Origin: Bacteroidales bacterium
Lineage (GTDB): Bacteria; Bacteroidota; Bacteroidia; Bacteroidales; Paludibacteraceae
Direction of reading: 5' to 3'
Length of the DNA: 51,177 nt
NCBI GenBank assembly: GCA_022777485.1
Contig: JALFGC010000011.1
Location: 1 to 51,177 of the forward strand
The notes below the pieces were generated by a model. The model was not told where the DNA came from. It worked only from the letters and a program-made list of their open reading frames with translations, and did not search any database. The translations under genes and the position numbers were made by a program. This document shows, in pieces, positions 16,362-26,859 of the stretch. Within the stretch, counting starts at the first letter, position 1, and the number at the start of each line of letters is the position of its first letter.

Positions 16362-16405
16362 TGCTATTGATTACCGCATTGGCGGTGCAACTTGAGAAAG
16401 GAGAT

Positions 16406-16894
16406 TTACAGAGGGTTATTTCGGAAAGAGAACTCGTATGGGTCGGAGATGTTGCCTATGATGGCATCCGATTGGAAGGGAATGGTGCTTTCCGTTTGGT
16501 AGAGATAGCGGGTGCGGGTGGCGTAGTAGCGAAAGAAAATGCGGCAGTCTTCCTTCACCCCCGTTGGCAGGGTGATGTAGAGGAAGGCGCGGAGGTAAGT
16601 GGCGTTGTTGTTTTCGTTGCTGCCGAGGATAGGTGTGAGATGGGTGAGCCCACAGCAGAGGGTGTCGGAGTTCTCGGAGTTGGCTACTACGAAGGCAGCG
16701 ATGATGTCTGCGGTGTCCGCATCGGCGAGTAGGTGCTCAGGTAGCGCACCTACTAATGTCATGCTATAACGCATATCTACATCGCTCACCACCTGCCATT
16801 CCGGCTGCGGGTGGGTAGGAAAAATCGTCTCGCGCTTACACGAACTCAGAAGAAGAAGGCTAATGAACGCCAAGGATATTATATTTGTTTTCAT
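16406..16894 (-). CDS. Small lipoprotein carrying a domain also found in the giant protein
   Basis: A 162-residue lipoprotein (signal ending LLLLSSC) of unknown function. Its single domain lines up with residues about 2795-2895 of the giant protein encoded just upstream. Shared positions are RYSMTLVG / NRSMSLIG, DTADIIAAFV / DSQDMVAAFV, YLRAFLYI / YMTIYG, FRYYATRTRYLY / FQLWHAKNGKVY and the following IPFQSD / IPFRAN. The start codon lies 35 bases inside the end of the giant gene, so the two are translationally coupled or at least co-transcribed. It lacks the C-terminal motif of the giant. Shared ligand binding or direct interaction with the giant is inference. A short GGAGTTCTCGGAGTT stretch inside the gene resembles the 9-base repeat tracts. 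Confidence 0.75.
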   Translation of the reverse strand: MKTNIISLAFISLLLLSSCKRETIFPTHPQPEWQVVSDVDMRYSMTLVGALPEHLLADADTADIIAAFVVANSENSDTLCCGLTHLTPILGSNENNNATYLRAFLYITLPTGVKEDCRIFFRYYATRTRYLYQTESTIPFQSDAIIGNISDPYEFSFRNNPL

Positions 16895-19800
16895 TGCGAA
16901 TAATGTATATTTGTTGATTTTCCAATATCTTATACGGCTTTTCTTGCATATCGTCTATGGAATGGAATGTGATACGATAGGGTTTGCGTAGCGTACCCAC
17001 CACAGTATCTTGCTCATAAGGCAAGGTCTGGGTGCCGTGTGCCACCGGCTCGCCGTTGCAGAGAAGGACAAAGCGTATCTGACCACTAACCTCCTGACCA
17101 CTGCCCACTGCCCACTGCCCACTTGCCACCTCTGCTCCATCGGCGATAGATAGGAAGAAGATAGCGTCTTCTGTCGTTGTCCCTACCTGCTGCGGATAAC
17201 CGACACCCACAAGCCTGTTGCCGATATAGGCAGCGAGGGTGTAGGTAGAGGATAAAGGATGAAGGTCTAATCCTTCATCTACCTCAATGGTTGCTATGAG
17301 CGACATGGTAGTGGCAGAGGCGAGGACTTTTATCGATTCCGTCTCATCTATGGTGCGGCCTAGAGACCGCACCTCCTTGAGTGCTTGCACCTTGTCCTTC
17401 CCGACAGTCGGGGCGTCCCTAGTAATTGCACCTTGATCCAACTGGTTGTAGGTGTAGTAGGTGAACGAGCAGGGGTCGGGTGCGAGGCGGCGGAGCATGT
17501 ACCCCTGCCCGGGTTGCATAAATGTGAGGTTGCCTTCCCACTTGCCTGCGTGGGAGAAGACAGCAAAGGCATCGCGACTCTTGATGAGGTCGCCCTCGGA
17601 TGCATCGTCGTAGTAGTCAGCCAAGGCGTCGGTGAGCGACTGCTTCTCTGTCAGGAGATAGGGCAGTACGTTCCACCCCTGCTCAAGCGTGAGCGTGCGT
17701 CCCTCATCGTCCAAACGGTCGCCCTCAATCTGCAGTAGAATAGGATTCGACACATGCGCCAAGAAAATGCTGCGGTACCGTATCGTGGATAGGGTACCAT
17801 ACCATCGAATTGGCGAGGTATTCATCTGATATTCTGCGAAGTATTGCTCTTCGGGGTTCTTGATGATGTCGCCGTTTGTCCACGCGTCGGATGAACAGAA
17901 GAGGCGCGTGAGGTCCGAGCGATAGGTGGGCTTGAGATACAGGCTGAACCAGTTCCACCCGGGCTGCAGCGTGAGCAGTTGCACCTGTCGGTCGGTAACG
18001 GTGAGCGTGATGGGCGTACCCTCGCAGCCATAACATTCGTTGGCGCGGAAGGGGATGTCTTCGCTCGGGGCAAGGATATAGACCTTGCCGTTCTTGGCAT
18101 GCCAGAGTTGGAAGCGTAGCGCCTTGCCTGCATGGCTATCGTTACCATAGATGGTCATGTAGGTAACCGGCTTCGTCTGCTGATTCAGCCGCACGGGAGC
18201 CAAAGCCACGCACTGCTCGCCAACGAAGGCTGCCACCATATCCTGTGAGTCGGTATCTATTTGTATCGTACCGTTCCCGGCGGGTATTTGTACCTGCCCG
18301 ATGAGCGACATGGAGCGGTTGAGTTCCGTCTGGTCGAGTGTCCAAGGGCAGGTGGCTTTTATGTGCAGGTTGAGCAACAAGCGGTCGTCCAACTGTTGCT
18401 CGTCGGTCAGGTAGATATACTCGGTATATTCGCCGATGTTCAGCCCTTCGTCCACAGTGAAGGTGATAGTCTGCGTCTCCAGCGGCGCAAGGAATCCGGA
18501 AGCCGGCTGCGCCGTGAGCCACGAGGGCAGGGAGTTAAGATGATACTCCCGCGTAGTACCACCGTGGTTGCGGATGGTGGCGGTGAAGGTGTAAGGCTGC
18601 GCACTTGAAACCTGAGACTCGGAACCGGGAACCTGTTGCTCATAGTTAATCTGCGGGTTGTCCCAACGCAGTTGCTGCCGGTACACATAAGCCGCCCATG
18701 TGTGGGGGCTGAGCATGGCGTTGCCATGTTGGTCCTCCACGCGCTGCACCGTCAGGAGCAGGTTGCGATGGTTAATCTCATGGTCGGGCATGTTGATGTT
18801 TATCATCAGTTCATCGCCATTGCTTGCCCACGAGAAGTTAAGTTTCTTTCTGGCATTCCCATTACGCAAGGGTGCAAAATCCTGTTTATCGGTGTAGCGT
18901 GTGAGGTCGTTCATCACCAGCTGTTGGTGCTTCTCTACCGTATTCCCGTCGGCATCGCGGAAGATACGGGCGTTCTCCGGCGAATAGACTAACTCGTAGC
19001 GTCCGTTGGGTTGGAGGCTATACTGCCCGAAAGGCATATATGCGATAAGTCCCATCTCGTCTCCTTGCGGTGCGAGGTTGTTGTAGCGTTCTATCACATA
19101 GGTAGGCAATGCCTGCTCGAATAGCGTGAAAGCATCGATATGTCCTCGGAAAGACTGCCCCAGTGTCCAGACACTGTCTGCGAAGGCGGGTATGTCGTCA
19201 GCCGCTGTGGCAAGCAGTGTGTTGCCATCCACAAGCAGAGAGGCTATATTCCTCGTGCGGTCAATAGCCACCACCACCTGGTGCCACTGAGCATCTGCAA
19301 AAGCCCCCGGTGCACGGCGTTGGGTGCTGTCGGTTCTCCATAGCAAGGCATCCGAGGTAAGGTGGATGGTATGCTTGCCTGCATGCAGGAGTTCAGATGT
19401 ATCAGCGAGGTTTTCGTCTGCCTTGAAAGAGAAGAGCAGGGTCAAGTCTTCGATGTCGGAGCGGCTAAGCATGTCGCCGTTGAGACAGATAGGCTCTGCG
19501 CCGTTCAAGTGGATAGACATACCTTCGGGCAGTACCCACGAGGTGCCGTTAAGAGTGAGGGTGGCACCATTGGCTTTGTCCTCGCAAGTAGTGCCTTTCC
19601 CTTCGTTCATCGGGTAATATGCCACCAGTTCGCGCTCGTAGCCCGTCAGATGGCAGTCTTTATACCGCGCCAACTCGGCTTGCGTGAGTGCTTTCGTCCA
19701 TAGTCGTGCTTCCAACATATCCCCTTGGAAGGGAGAATCATAAGTAGCATTGTTACCCCAAATCAGTTGACCAGCACTATGGTACGACGGCTTCGCGTTG

Positions 19801-22800
19801 TTTTCGTTGTCCTCATCATTCTTTATTTTATAATTAACCTCTTGTGTTCCAACAAAGAATCGGGTAATAGAGTCTTCCGGGTTGTAGGTAAGTGCTACTC
19901 GTGTGAAGTCGAGGATAGGCGCTACGGTGGCGGATTGCATTCGCACTTTTCCTATCTGTGCTTCGAGATGGTCTCCCGCCCATGCGAACCACAGAGGCTC
20001 TTTCTCGTTGTCCAGCGCGAAGATGGTTTGCAAGGCTGCATTTCCGGTAGGTTTAATCATTGCCTCAATGGTGAAGGGTCTGGCGTTCATGTTGCGGGTA
20101 ACCTTTGTGCGGGCGTAGCAAGAGAATTCGCCTGTGAAATGGAGGGAGGTGGTGAGGGAGAGAACATCATCCGTACCAATCACCTCGAAATGAACATCCT
20201 CGTCCAATAGGTTTCCTGCAATGGGTTCGCTGAAACGCAGCGAGAGCACATCGCCCACGGAAAGTATGCCGTCGGCAGGCGTTGGGGTGCCGAAGAGTTC
20301 GGGCCGGCGCGTGTCTTTCACGCCGTGGAGCACCTCCGAGGAGCGGGTAACGAAGCCGTTGCCGTAGCGTGCGAACGCCATGGCACGGAGGTCGTACTCC
20401 TGCTCCATGGGGTCGCGCCCGCCGTAGAAACGGATGTTGTCTATCTTGCTGCCCGTGATAAGCTGCTTGGTGCCCGATGCCTGCTCGTAGAGGCTGTCGG
20501 AGACGTAGTAGGAGCAGATGTTCACCCAGTCGGCATCGCTGGCGGTGTGGGGCTTGTACTGCAACTCGATATGGTCGAAGCCGTCGGAGTGGATGTCGAA
20601 GCCGTCGATGGAAACTGGCAGGTAGTAGCCTGCGGAGTCGCGTGCGGACTGCGTGTTAAGCACCCATTGGTCATGCGGGGTAGGCATGGAGACAGGGGTG
20701 GCGGCAGGTACGAAATGGACGGAGAAGGCGGCGAGGGCATACTCCATGATGTCGCAGGTAGAGCGCAGGAGGAGCGTGATGTCCTCGAAGTCGTAACCCT
20801 GCCCGCGCTCCACCTCTATGGTCTTGTGGACCGTAGTGCCGTGCGGGAGAGTGATGGATAAAGGATCCGAGGTGAGGGGTTGGCCGTCTATGGTTATCTT
20901 GAGTCCGTTGGGGTTGCTACCCGGCATAACCGACAGTTCAAAGGGCAGGGTGGCTGCACCTATGCCCGTGTAGTAGGTCTGCTCGTTGTTGAGGGCGATT
21001 TGGAAGATGGCGCGTTGGTCGGCAGGCACATTGCTTATTTCGCGCTGTGCGATGGTTATCTGCGGGTTCTCCAATCGGGCAGTGGTATTGTTCAGCAGAG
21101 TGCCGGGCTGGTAGAAGAGTGTGGAGTCGGCATCCTCCCACGGGCAGCGGCTGGCACCTGCCAACTGGCGGAAGATGAAACTGCTGTAACTTTGCAGTTT
21201 ACCATTGGCTTTCTCTCCTGTTAACGCAAGGGTATCCTCCGCGTTTTGGTAGAAATCGCTTATCGTGTCTTTCATGCGCATTACTTGCACATCCATATAT
21301 CCGAACTGGTCTGGAGATAGCGTATAACCATAGGTGCGCGACTTCTGTTCGGAGGCGGCGTAAGTTAGTTGAGTGCTTATATTGGCCATGGGTTTCAAAC
21401 TGAAGGAGAACTTGCTGCCCGGCGCTTCGTTCTCAATGGTGATAGAATCAGCCCTTCCACCTACCTGTAGAAGCGTCTGTATGGTTTTGTTGATGACGCT
21501 TCCCCAAATATTGCTCAGATTGCTTGCTCCGGCAGAACCGCCCAAGTTGAAGGGCATTTCGTTATATTTGCTGCCGTAAGTTACCGTTTCGGAATAGGTA
21601 AGCGTAGAGCCACCTGCCACGGAATATGTTTTTTTGTCGGTGGTATATTGTGCATCGACCTTCTCCTTCTCGTTTTGTTTTATCAGGTTGGTCCAAGCGA
21701 GGATGGCACGGTTGATACCGGCTACTTTATCCGCCTCGGGTGTATTGTCGGTATTATTTACGGGGTCAACAAAGTCGTACCCTTTCCCGCGTGTTATTGC
21801 GAAGTCGGCACTATCAGGGCTCATCGTAGTGTAGTAGATACGCTTTTTCTCTTGATTGGCTTTTGCTCTTGCCGCCGCTGAGTCCACGCAAAGCACCAAG
21901 GCATTGCGTTGGGCTACCAGTTTGGGAATCACGGTGGTGAGGATATGCTCTTGGGTGTAGCAGAAAGTGGCATCCTGCACCATGTCTAAGGTGAGTTTGG
22001 GCGCTACCACGAGGTGGCGTAGTTCACCTTGTAGATTTCGTGCGGTAGCGATATGCCGCATGGTGCCGTTCTCCTTCTGCGCAGCCATCGATAGATAGGT
22101 CAGCGAGTCCAGCACAGCCATACCGTGGCAAGTAGATATATAGAGATTCTCCACTGCCCCCATGAATATGTCCGCTTTTGCACCTACATGGTAGGCATCA
22201 CTACCCGTTCGTATGGTCTCGGTGGTGGAATAAGAATAACTATAATCTTTGTTGATGGAATAATTATACACCAGCGGAATACTGAATGGTGTGGTTGTGT
22301 TTATGTTATAGTTTTGCGCTGATAGCAGTCCCGGGACGGCAGTAACCGCTCCCACAAATCCGGCATATTTTACTCCTTTTTCGAACTCGAGTGTGACACC
22401 CGCTTTGACGGATAACGCCCATGTTTTCGATGCGGAGTATGATGCTCCTGCGCTGAGCGTAGCGAAACTGCCGGAGCCGGGCGGGTCGCGCAGGATATCG
22501 TAGAGTGTGATGTCTGCCGTGGTGGAGGATATTGCCTCTGTTCCCTCTCGTCGGTCGGCGAATACCAGCACCCGCAAAGGCTCGGTAGTATGGGATTCAC
22601 GCTCGTAGGTTACAGTAACCTGTATGTTTCGCGCAGCGTCTTCGTCCACGCGCGTGTAGGTGGGATAATCCGCGCGGAGGACCATGTTGCGGCAGACACC
22701 GTCTTTATCGAGCGTCCCGGTCAGCACCTCTGTATTGGAGTGCATGCCATTATAGACCTTCACCTCGCCTTCGTGGAGCATCACGCGGTCGTGCTTACCG

Positions 22801-25800
22801 AGGTTGCGGTCGCCATTGTAGTAATAGTCTTCGTGCGCGTAGATATTGAAGGTGTATTTTCCTTCTGTGAAGATAGGTTTTCCGAAGAGGTATGTGTAGG
22901 TGCCGTCTTCTTTGGCAAGTGCTACCGACTGGGATTCCGACTCTCCGTCCCATCGTTGCACAGCGATACGCTCGACGCCGAAATAGCCCACCTCCATGCC
23001 GTAAAGGCTCTGTACAGGCGTTACGGTGATGGGGCTATGGTAGATATGTCGGAAGGTGTCGTGGAAATAGAGTTTTGCGTTGGTGGGTGCAGTAGCAAAT
23101 TGGCTATCGAGTTTGTTGGTGAGGTCTATGACCTGCATGGCAGTCTTCTCGTTGGTGAGCGTGCTATAGCCTTGTGCAGTCAGTTGGGTTACTTTGTACT
23201 TCACGGGGAAGAGGTCGGCAAAGAACTCTCCGGAAGCCGGGTCGGGATAAATCATTATTCGCTTGCTCTGCAAGGAAATGTCGGTATGTTGGGTGGTATC
23301 TATGGCATGGAGGATAGTGGTGTCAAGGCGGTTGAGGGTCTTGTCCAAGGGGTCGAAGACTATCTGCGCGGCGTTGTCGCCCTCTAACTCCAGCACCATG
23401 CAGATATTGTCGCCGAGGTTGTTACGGCTGAGTCCGAAGCCTAAGGGGAGTAGTCCTTGGTCGTTACCTCCGGCAATACGCCCGATGAGGCGTACCTTCG
23501 TTCGGTCGTAGAAGCGAATGTCATCGATGTTGTCGGTAGGTTGGAAGATGGTGTCTCCGTTGAGAATCAGGTATCCATCGTTGTCAAAGCAGTGTCCGTC
23601 TTTCACAGCCTGCACCCGTATCGGTGCTTTGGGCAACTCAAACTGGAAGTTACCGCTCTCGTTGGTCTCGACGGGGTTGCCTGTGGCATCGGTGGCGAGT
23701 ATGCCGTTCACCAAGAAATGCACGCCCTTCACCGGTATGGTGGATCGTTCGTAGAGTATCCTGCCGCTGAAGCGCACGGCATCGGTGTTCATGAAGTCCA
23801 CGGCGGTTGCTTCCGGGCGCGTGTTGCCAATCGTGATGTTGGCTGAAGCAGAGGATGTGCCGTTATAGCGGAAGGTGCCGTGTTGCGCAGTGGGAGTAAC
23901 GCTGTAAGTAATGCCGTTGGCAAAGGGTATGCCCGCTAAGACATAGTTGCCGCTCTCGTCGGTGAGTGCCTCGAAGCGCGTGATGAGGTCTCCCGAGAGG
24001 TGGATATATCGGTAATCATCATCATTTTTTGCCTTGTCCCAAATGAGTGCGTTGTTCGCTGCCATCATTCCGTTGCCGTCCGTGGCTTGCATCTTTGCTA
24101 TATTGGGGATAGCGATATCAGATAAAGATAGCATGTCGAACTTGTAGTAGAGTATCAGTCCGTTTTCGTCTCCCGCCAAGGCATGTCGCGAGTATGTGCG
24201 GACGTTGTCTTGTGAGAGCACGCGGTGGAAGATACGCACTTCATCAATGCCCACGCCGTAGGAAGAGACGGGGGCGAGCGAGTAGGGGCAGCAGAAGCGC
24301 AAGCGGCTATTGATGTTGTGCAGGGGGATAGTGGCGGTAGCGGTCTGTTGCTCATCGCGGTAGAGGGTTACCGTTTGGGTGTGGACACAGTAGGTGAGGG
24401 TGAGGGAGAAAATGTTGTTATCGTTGTTTTGGCTGTGTTCGTTACTTAGGCTGAGTAGTCTGGTCTGGTTGCCCATGGTGAAGCGGATAGTTTCGCCGGA
24501 TAGTTCGAGGCGGAAAGTACTATCGGTGCTATATAGCAATGGGTGTCCGGTACCGCTAACGATAGTGAGGTCGGAGTCTTTGACCATCATCTGGATAGAG
24601 AAATCGCCGCTCAGGGAAACGGGGTCTTGCGTACTATTATATACTACGCGTGTGGAGTCGGCATAGAGGTAGTGGGGGGTGATAGAAGCAACATCTCCGC
24701 TTATACCCTCAGCCCGTACTGTTACGCCGGCGTTGCCGGTGCCATTGGGGTATGTGATACGCCCGCGGATGCATCCGTAGGGCGACAGACTGCCTCTCTT
24801 TTGCTCGGAAAACTGCGTCTGATACGTACCGCCGCAAAGATAAGACGCCATTAGGGTATAGTAGTAAACCGTGCCCGGGACGACATCGGTGTCTATATAA
24901 TAGTTCTGTCCTGCGATGCGGGCAATCTCCTCGCCTCGTTGACTCTGGTCTGTGCTCCGATATACATAGAAGGAGTCTACGCTGCCTGATGTTTGGTTCC
25001 ATTGCAGGAAGATACGGTCGGGATAGAGTCCGTCCGACACGCGGAACGTAGCAATAGAAGCCGCATCGGTGTAGTAAAGGTCTAAGGAGGTTAACTTCAG
25101 CGGTTCTTGATATAGGTGGTACAAGTCATCTAACTTCAGCAGACTTTGGCTGTCGTCTATATATACCTCATACTCATAGTGGCAACAAGGGATGTCTGCT
25201 ACATCTTCGAAGTCAAAGCTGTAGAGGGTACTGAAATAAGGGTTTCCTCGTTTTGGGTCCGGGGGCAAGGTCCGCACCATAGAGCCGGGGAATACTCTCT
25301 CCGTGATGATAGTATCCACGGCAGAGATAGCCAGTCGGCGTACGCGTATGGATGCGCTCTCATCCCAACAGTATGACATGTTTATATCAGTCAATGTTTC
25401 TAATGTAAACAACACGCGCCTTGTTTCTTGGAAATCGTCTGCTTTAAAGTAGTTACTATAATAGGAGTCAAAATGAGTTAAGCCGGTGTTTTTCCGGATT
25501 GCGGTAGTACGCACCCAATCGTGCCCTTCATAGCCCCAGTTGGTGGTAGAGACGCGGTTTACACGATAGTAGATATTCATGTCAATAGTATCCGTTCTCA
25601 GGTTTTTCATCGCCCCTTCTGTTTCGTCCACCCACTGGTAGGTGCCCTTTCCTGTCTCGTAAGGGATGAGTGCGAGGGTCTCGGCATCGGAGAAGTCGGG
25701 ATGGTAGGCGCGCTGAATCTGGAACATATCCATAGGCATGATATCGGTTGCCCAGGGTGTCCTCACCTTCCAACTGAGGGTGGTCTTGGTTTTTATATGC

Positions 25801-26708
25801 CACACACTATCAATACCTTCCGGTACATAATGTTCTGCTTTAAAATCATAGATACGGTGGAACGCAGGGATGTCCACTTTGCTGGAAGTTACTACCGTGG
25901 TGGTCTTGTCTTCACGCACGACAGTGAAGTTGGCAGAAAAACCATACTGCACCGTGTCGGTGGTCTTTGCCAGCAGTTGCCCTGTCCGCTCTTTGCAGAT
26001 GAAGGTAGTATTGCCGGTGGTGGAGGTGGTGTAACTCTTCGGCTCTTGGTACACCACATACGGAATAGCCACCTGTCCGTGCCCCGGCTGACCGTCTTCT
26101 CCAACACTATAGAACACGGGTTGATAGAGCACAGGCGCTTGTAAAGTGCTGCCGGAGAAAGAGCCTAAGTACCACGAGCGAGTCCATGTATCCCCATTCT
26201 TTCGTGTATCGGTGATGGTCGCTTTCAAGTCGAAGGACCTGTTATCCAAGACTGTGGGCGGATACCAGTCGAACTCCAAATAAGTAGGGGTGTTGGTCTC
26301 TCCTGTACGCGATAGGTATAGACCTACCCAACCGTTGCTCGGAGTGTATGTGGTGCTGTTGTTGCCTTCGTAGGAATTGGTAATAATCACCGTACCGCTC
26401 TTCACTTGAAACTTCACCCACCCTTTGTAGTCGTTCTCACAGTTGTATTTATTGTCGCCTTCGTACTGCAACGCATAAACTGTATTTCCATAGGAAGAGG
26501 CATAGACGAAGCTTCCGACGTTTCCCGTCGTTGCCCAGTGGTTATTCGTAGCTCCCCGCGCAAAGACCAGCACCTTCACATGCACTTTGCCTTGACCCAA
26601 GGAATAGGCAGAGAAGTTACGCCCCTCCTCAAACCAAGTGTTGTCAGCCATCGTTACGCCGCATGCCACCAGCATGGCAACGCACAAAAAGAATAAACGG
26701 TTTTTCAT
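16860..26708 (-). CDS. Giant secreted multidomain protein with LamG domains (3282 aa)
   Basis: A very large exported protein (signal MKNRLFFLCVAMLVACGVTMA). Parts recognised by eye: an FN3-like domain (about 560-625), a carboxypeptidase-regulatory-like domain (about 643-680 and again 976-1040), a LamG/concanavalin-like jelly roll (about 683-856), an SbsA-type Ig-like domain (RRPELFGTPTPADG, about 2133-2165), two more LamG domains (about 2186-2396 and 2400-2585), a BACON-like domain (about 2706-2757), and a domain shared with the small downstream lipoprotein (about 2795-2895). It ends with the motif ENQQIYIIRNENKYNILG. Residues about 1420-1510 hold alternating Tyr/Ser beta-strand-like sequence (DYSYSYSTTETIRTG) with no assignment. 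Three short stretches look derived from repeats (17091-17140, 17400-17447, 18603-18640). It is probably a surface adhesin or carbohydrate-binding scaffold; function unknown. Confidence 0.85.
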   Translation of the reverse strand: MKNRLFFLCVAMLVACGVTMADNTWFEEGRNFSAYSLGQGKVHVKVLVFARGATNNHWATTGNVGSFVYASSYGNTVYALQYEGDNKYNCENDYKGWVKFQVKSGTVIITNSYEGNNSTTYTPSNGWVGLYLSRTGETNTPTYLEFDWYPPTVLDNRSFDLKATITDTRKNGDTWTRSWYLGSFSGSTLQAPVLYQPVFYSVGEDGQPGHGQVAIPYVVYQEPKSYTTSTTGNTTFICKERTGQLLAKTTDTVQYGFSANFTVVREDKTTTVVTSSKVDIPAFHRIYDFKAEHYVPEGIDSVWHIKTKTTLSWKVRTPWATDIMPMDMFQIQRAYHPDFSDAETLALIPYETGKGTYQWVDETEGAMKNLRTDTIDMNIYYRVNRVSTTNWGYEGHDWVRTTAIRKNTGLTHFDSYYSNYFKADDFQETRRVLFTLETLTDINMSYCWDESASIRVRRLAISAVDTIITERVFPGSMVRTLPPDPKRGNPYFSTLYSFDFEDVADIPCCHYEYEVYIDDSQSLLKLDDLYHLYQEPLKLTSLDLYYTDAASIATFRVSDGLYPDRIFLQWNQTSGSVDSFYVYRSTDQSQRGEEIARIAGQNYYIDTDVVPGTVYYYTLMASYLCGGTYQTQFSEQKRGSLSPYGCIRGRITYPNGTGNAGVTVRAEGISGDVASITPHYLYADSTRVVYNSTQDPVSLSGDFSIQMMVKDSDLTIVSGTGHPLLYSTDSTFRLELSGETIRFTMGNQTRLLSLSNEHSQNNDNNIFSLTLTYCVHTQTVTLYRDEQQTATATIPLHNINSRLRFCCPYSLAPVSSYGVGIDEVRIFHRVLSQDNVRTYSRHALAGDENGLILYYKFDMLSLSDIAIPNIAKMQATDGNGMMAANNALIWDKAKNDDDYRYIHLSGDLITRFEALTDESGNYVLAGIPFANGITYSVTPTAQHGTFRYNGTSSASANITIGNTRPEATAVDFMNTDAVRFSGRILYERSTIPVKGVHFLVNGILATDATGNPVETNESGNFQFELPKAPIRVQAVKDGHCFDNDGYLILNGDTIFQPTDNIDDIRFYDRTKVRLIGRIAGGNDQGLLPLGFGLSRNNLGDNICMVLELEGDNAAQIVFDPLDKTLNRLDTTILHAIDTTQHTDISLQSKRIMIYPDPASGEFFADLFPVKYKVTQLTAQGYSTLTNEKTAMQVIDLTNKLDSQFATAPTNAKLYFHDTFRHIYHSPITVTPVQSLYGMEVGYFGVERIAVQRWDGESESQSVALAKEDGTYTYLFGKPIFTEGKYTFNIYAHEDYYYNGDRNLGKHDRVMLHEGEVKVYNGMHSNTEVLTGTLDKDGVCRNMVLRADYPTYTRVDEDAARNIQVTVTYERESHTTEPLRVLVFADRREGTEAISSTTADITLYDILRDPPGSGSFATLSAGASYSASKTWALSVKAGVTLEFEKGVKYAGFVGAVTAVPGLLSAQNYNINTTTPFSIPLVYNYSINKDYSYSYSTTETIRTGSDAYHVGAKADIFMGAVENLYISTCHGMAVLDSLTYLSMAAQKENGTMRHIATARNLQGELRHLVVAPKLTLDMVQDATFCYTQEHILTTVIPKLVAQRNALVLCVDSAAARAKANQEKKRIYYTTMSPDSADFAITRGKGYDFVDPVNNTDNTPEADKVAGINRAILAWTNLIKQNEKEKVDAQYTTDKKTYSVAGGSTLTYSETVTYGSKYNEMPFNLGGSAGASNLSNIWGSVINKTIQTLLQVGGRADSITIENEAPGSKFSFSLKPMANISTQLTYAASEQKSRTYGYTLSPDQFGYMDVQVMRMKDTISDFYQNAEDTLALTGEKANGKLQSYSSFIFRQLAGASRCPWEDADSTLFYQPGTLLNNTTARLENPQITIAQREISNVPADQRAIFQIALNNEQTYYTGIGAATLPFELSVMPGSNPNGLKITIDGQPLTSDPLSITLPHGTTVHKTIEVERGQGYDFEDITLLLRSTCDIMEYALAAFSVHFVPAATPVSMPTPHDQWVLNTQSARDSAGYYLPVSIDGFDIHSDGFDHIELQYKPHTASDADWVNICSYYVSDSLYEQASGTKQLITGSKIDNIRFYGGRDPMEQEYDLRAMAFARYGNGFVTRSSEVLHGVKDTRRPELFGTPTPADGILSVGDVLSLRFSEPIAGNLLDEDVHFEVIGTDDVLSLTTSLHFTGEFSCYARTKVTRNMNARPFTIEAMIKPTGNAALQTIFALDNEKEPLWFAWAGDHLEAQIGKVRMQSATVAPILDFTRVALTYNPEDSITRFFVGTQEVNYKIKNDEDNENNAKPSYHSAGQLIWGNNATYDSPFQGDMLEARLWTKALTQAELARYKDCHLTGYERELVAYYPMNEGKGTTCEDKANGATLTLNGTSWVLPEGMSIHLNGAEPICLNGDMLSRSDIEDLTLLFSFKADENLADTSELLHAGKHTIHLTSDALLWRTDSTQRRAPGAFADAQWHQVVVAIDRTRNIASLLVDGNTLLATAADDIPAFADSVWTLGQSFRGHIDAFTLFEQALPTYVIERYNNLAPQGDEMGLIAYMPFGQYSLQPNGRYELVYSPENARIFRDADGNTVEKHQQLVMNDLTRYTDKQDFAPLRNGNARKKLNFSWASNGDELMININMPDHEINHRNLLLTVQRVEDQHGNAMLSPHTWAAYVYRQQLRWDNPQINYEQQVPGSESQVSSAQPYTFTATIRNHGGTTREYHLNSLPSWLTAQPASGFLAPLETQTITFTVDEGLNIGEYTEYIYLTDEQQLDDRLLLNLHIKATCPWTLDQTELNRSMSLIGQVQIPAGNGTIQIDTDSQDMVAAFVGEQCVALAPVRLNQQTKPVTYMTIYGNDSHAGKALRFQLWHAKNGKVYILAPSEDIPFRANECYGCEGTPITLTVTDRQVQLLTLQPGWNWFSLYLKPTYRSDLTRLFCSSDAWTNGDIIKNPEEQYFAEYQMNTSPIRWYGTLSTIRYRSIFLAHVSNPILLQIEGDRLDDEGRTLTLEQGWNVLPYLLTEKQSLTDALADYYDDASEGDLIKSRDAFAVFSHAGKWEGNLTFMQPGQGYMLRRLAPDPCSFTYYTYNQLDQGAITRDAPTVGKDKVQALKEVRSLGRTIDETESIKVLASATTMSLIATIEVDEGLDLHPLSSTYTLAAYIGNRLVGVGYPQQVGTTTEDAIFFLSIADGAEVASGQWAVGSGQEVSGQIRFVLLCNGEPVAHGTQTLPYEQDTVVGTLRKPYRITFHSIDDMQEKPYKILENQQIYIIRNENKYNILGVH

Positions 26709-26859
26709 ATCAAACTTCGTGTTTTAACTTCGTGTAGGAAACTTTGTGTAATTAACTTCGCTTCGTGTTGGGAACTCCGTGTATGTAACTCCGCTTCGCT
26801 TCGTGTACAGCCTCGCAGGGGCATTCTTACAGCCTCGAAGAGGCTTCCCTACACGCAGT
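26709..26859. repeat. AACTTCGTGT-type degenerate repeats upstream of the giant gene
   Basis: Degenerate copies of AACTTCGTGT/AACTCCGTGT and of ACAGCCTCGMAGRGGC occupy this gap. The second type can form short hairpins (CCTCGAAGAGG). No TAnnTTTG promoter is visible, so the giant gene may depend on read-through from the acyltransferase. Confidence 0.5.

Noticed and set aside
16860-26708. Polymorphic toxin or contact-dependent system
   Set aside because: There is no Rhs/YD repeat, no toxin-like C-terminus and no immunity-type gene; the downstream small gene is a lipoprotein sharing a domain with the giant.
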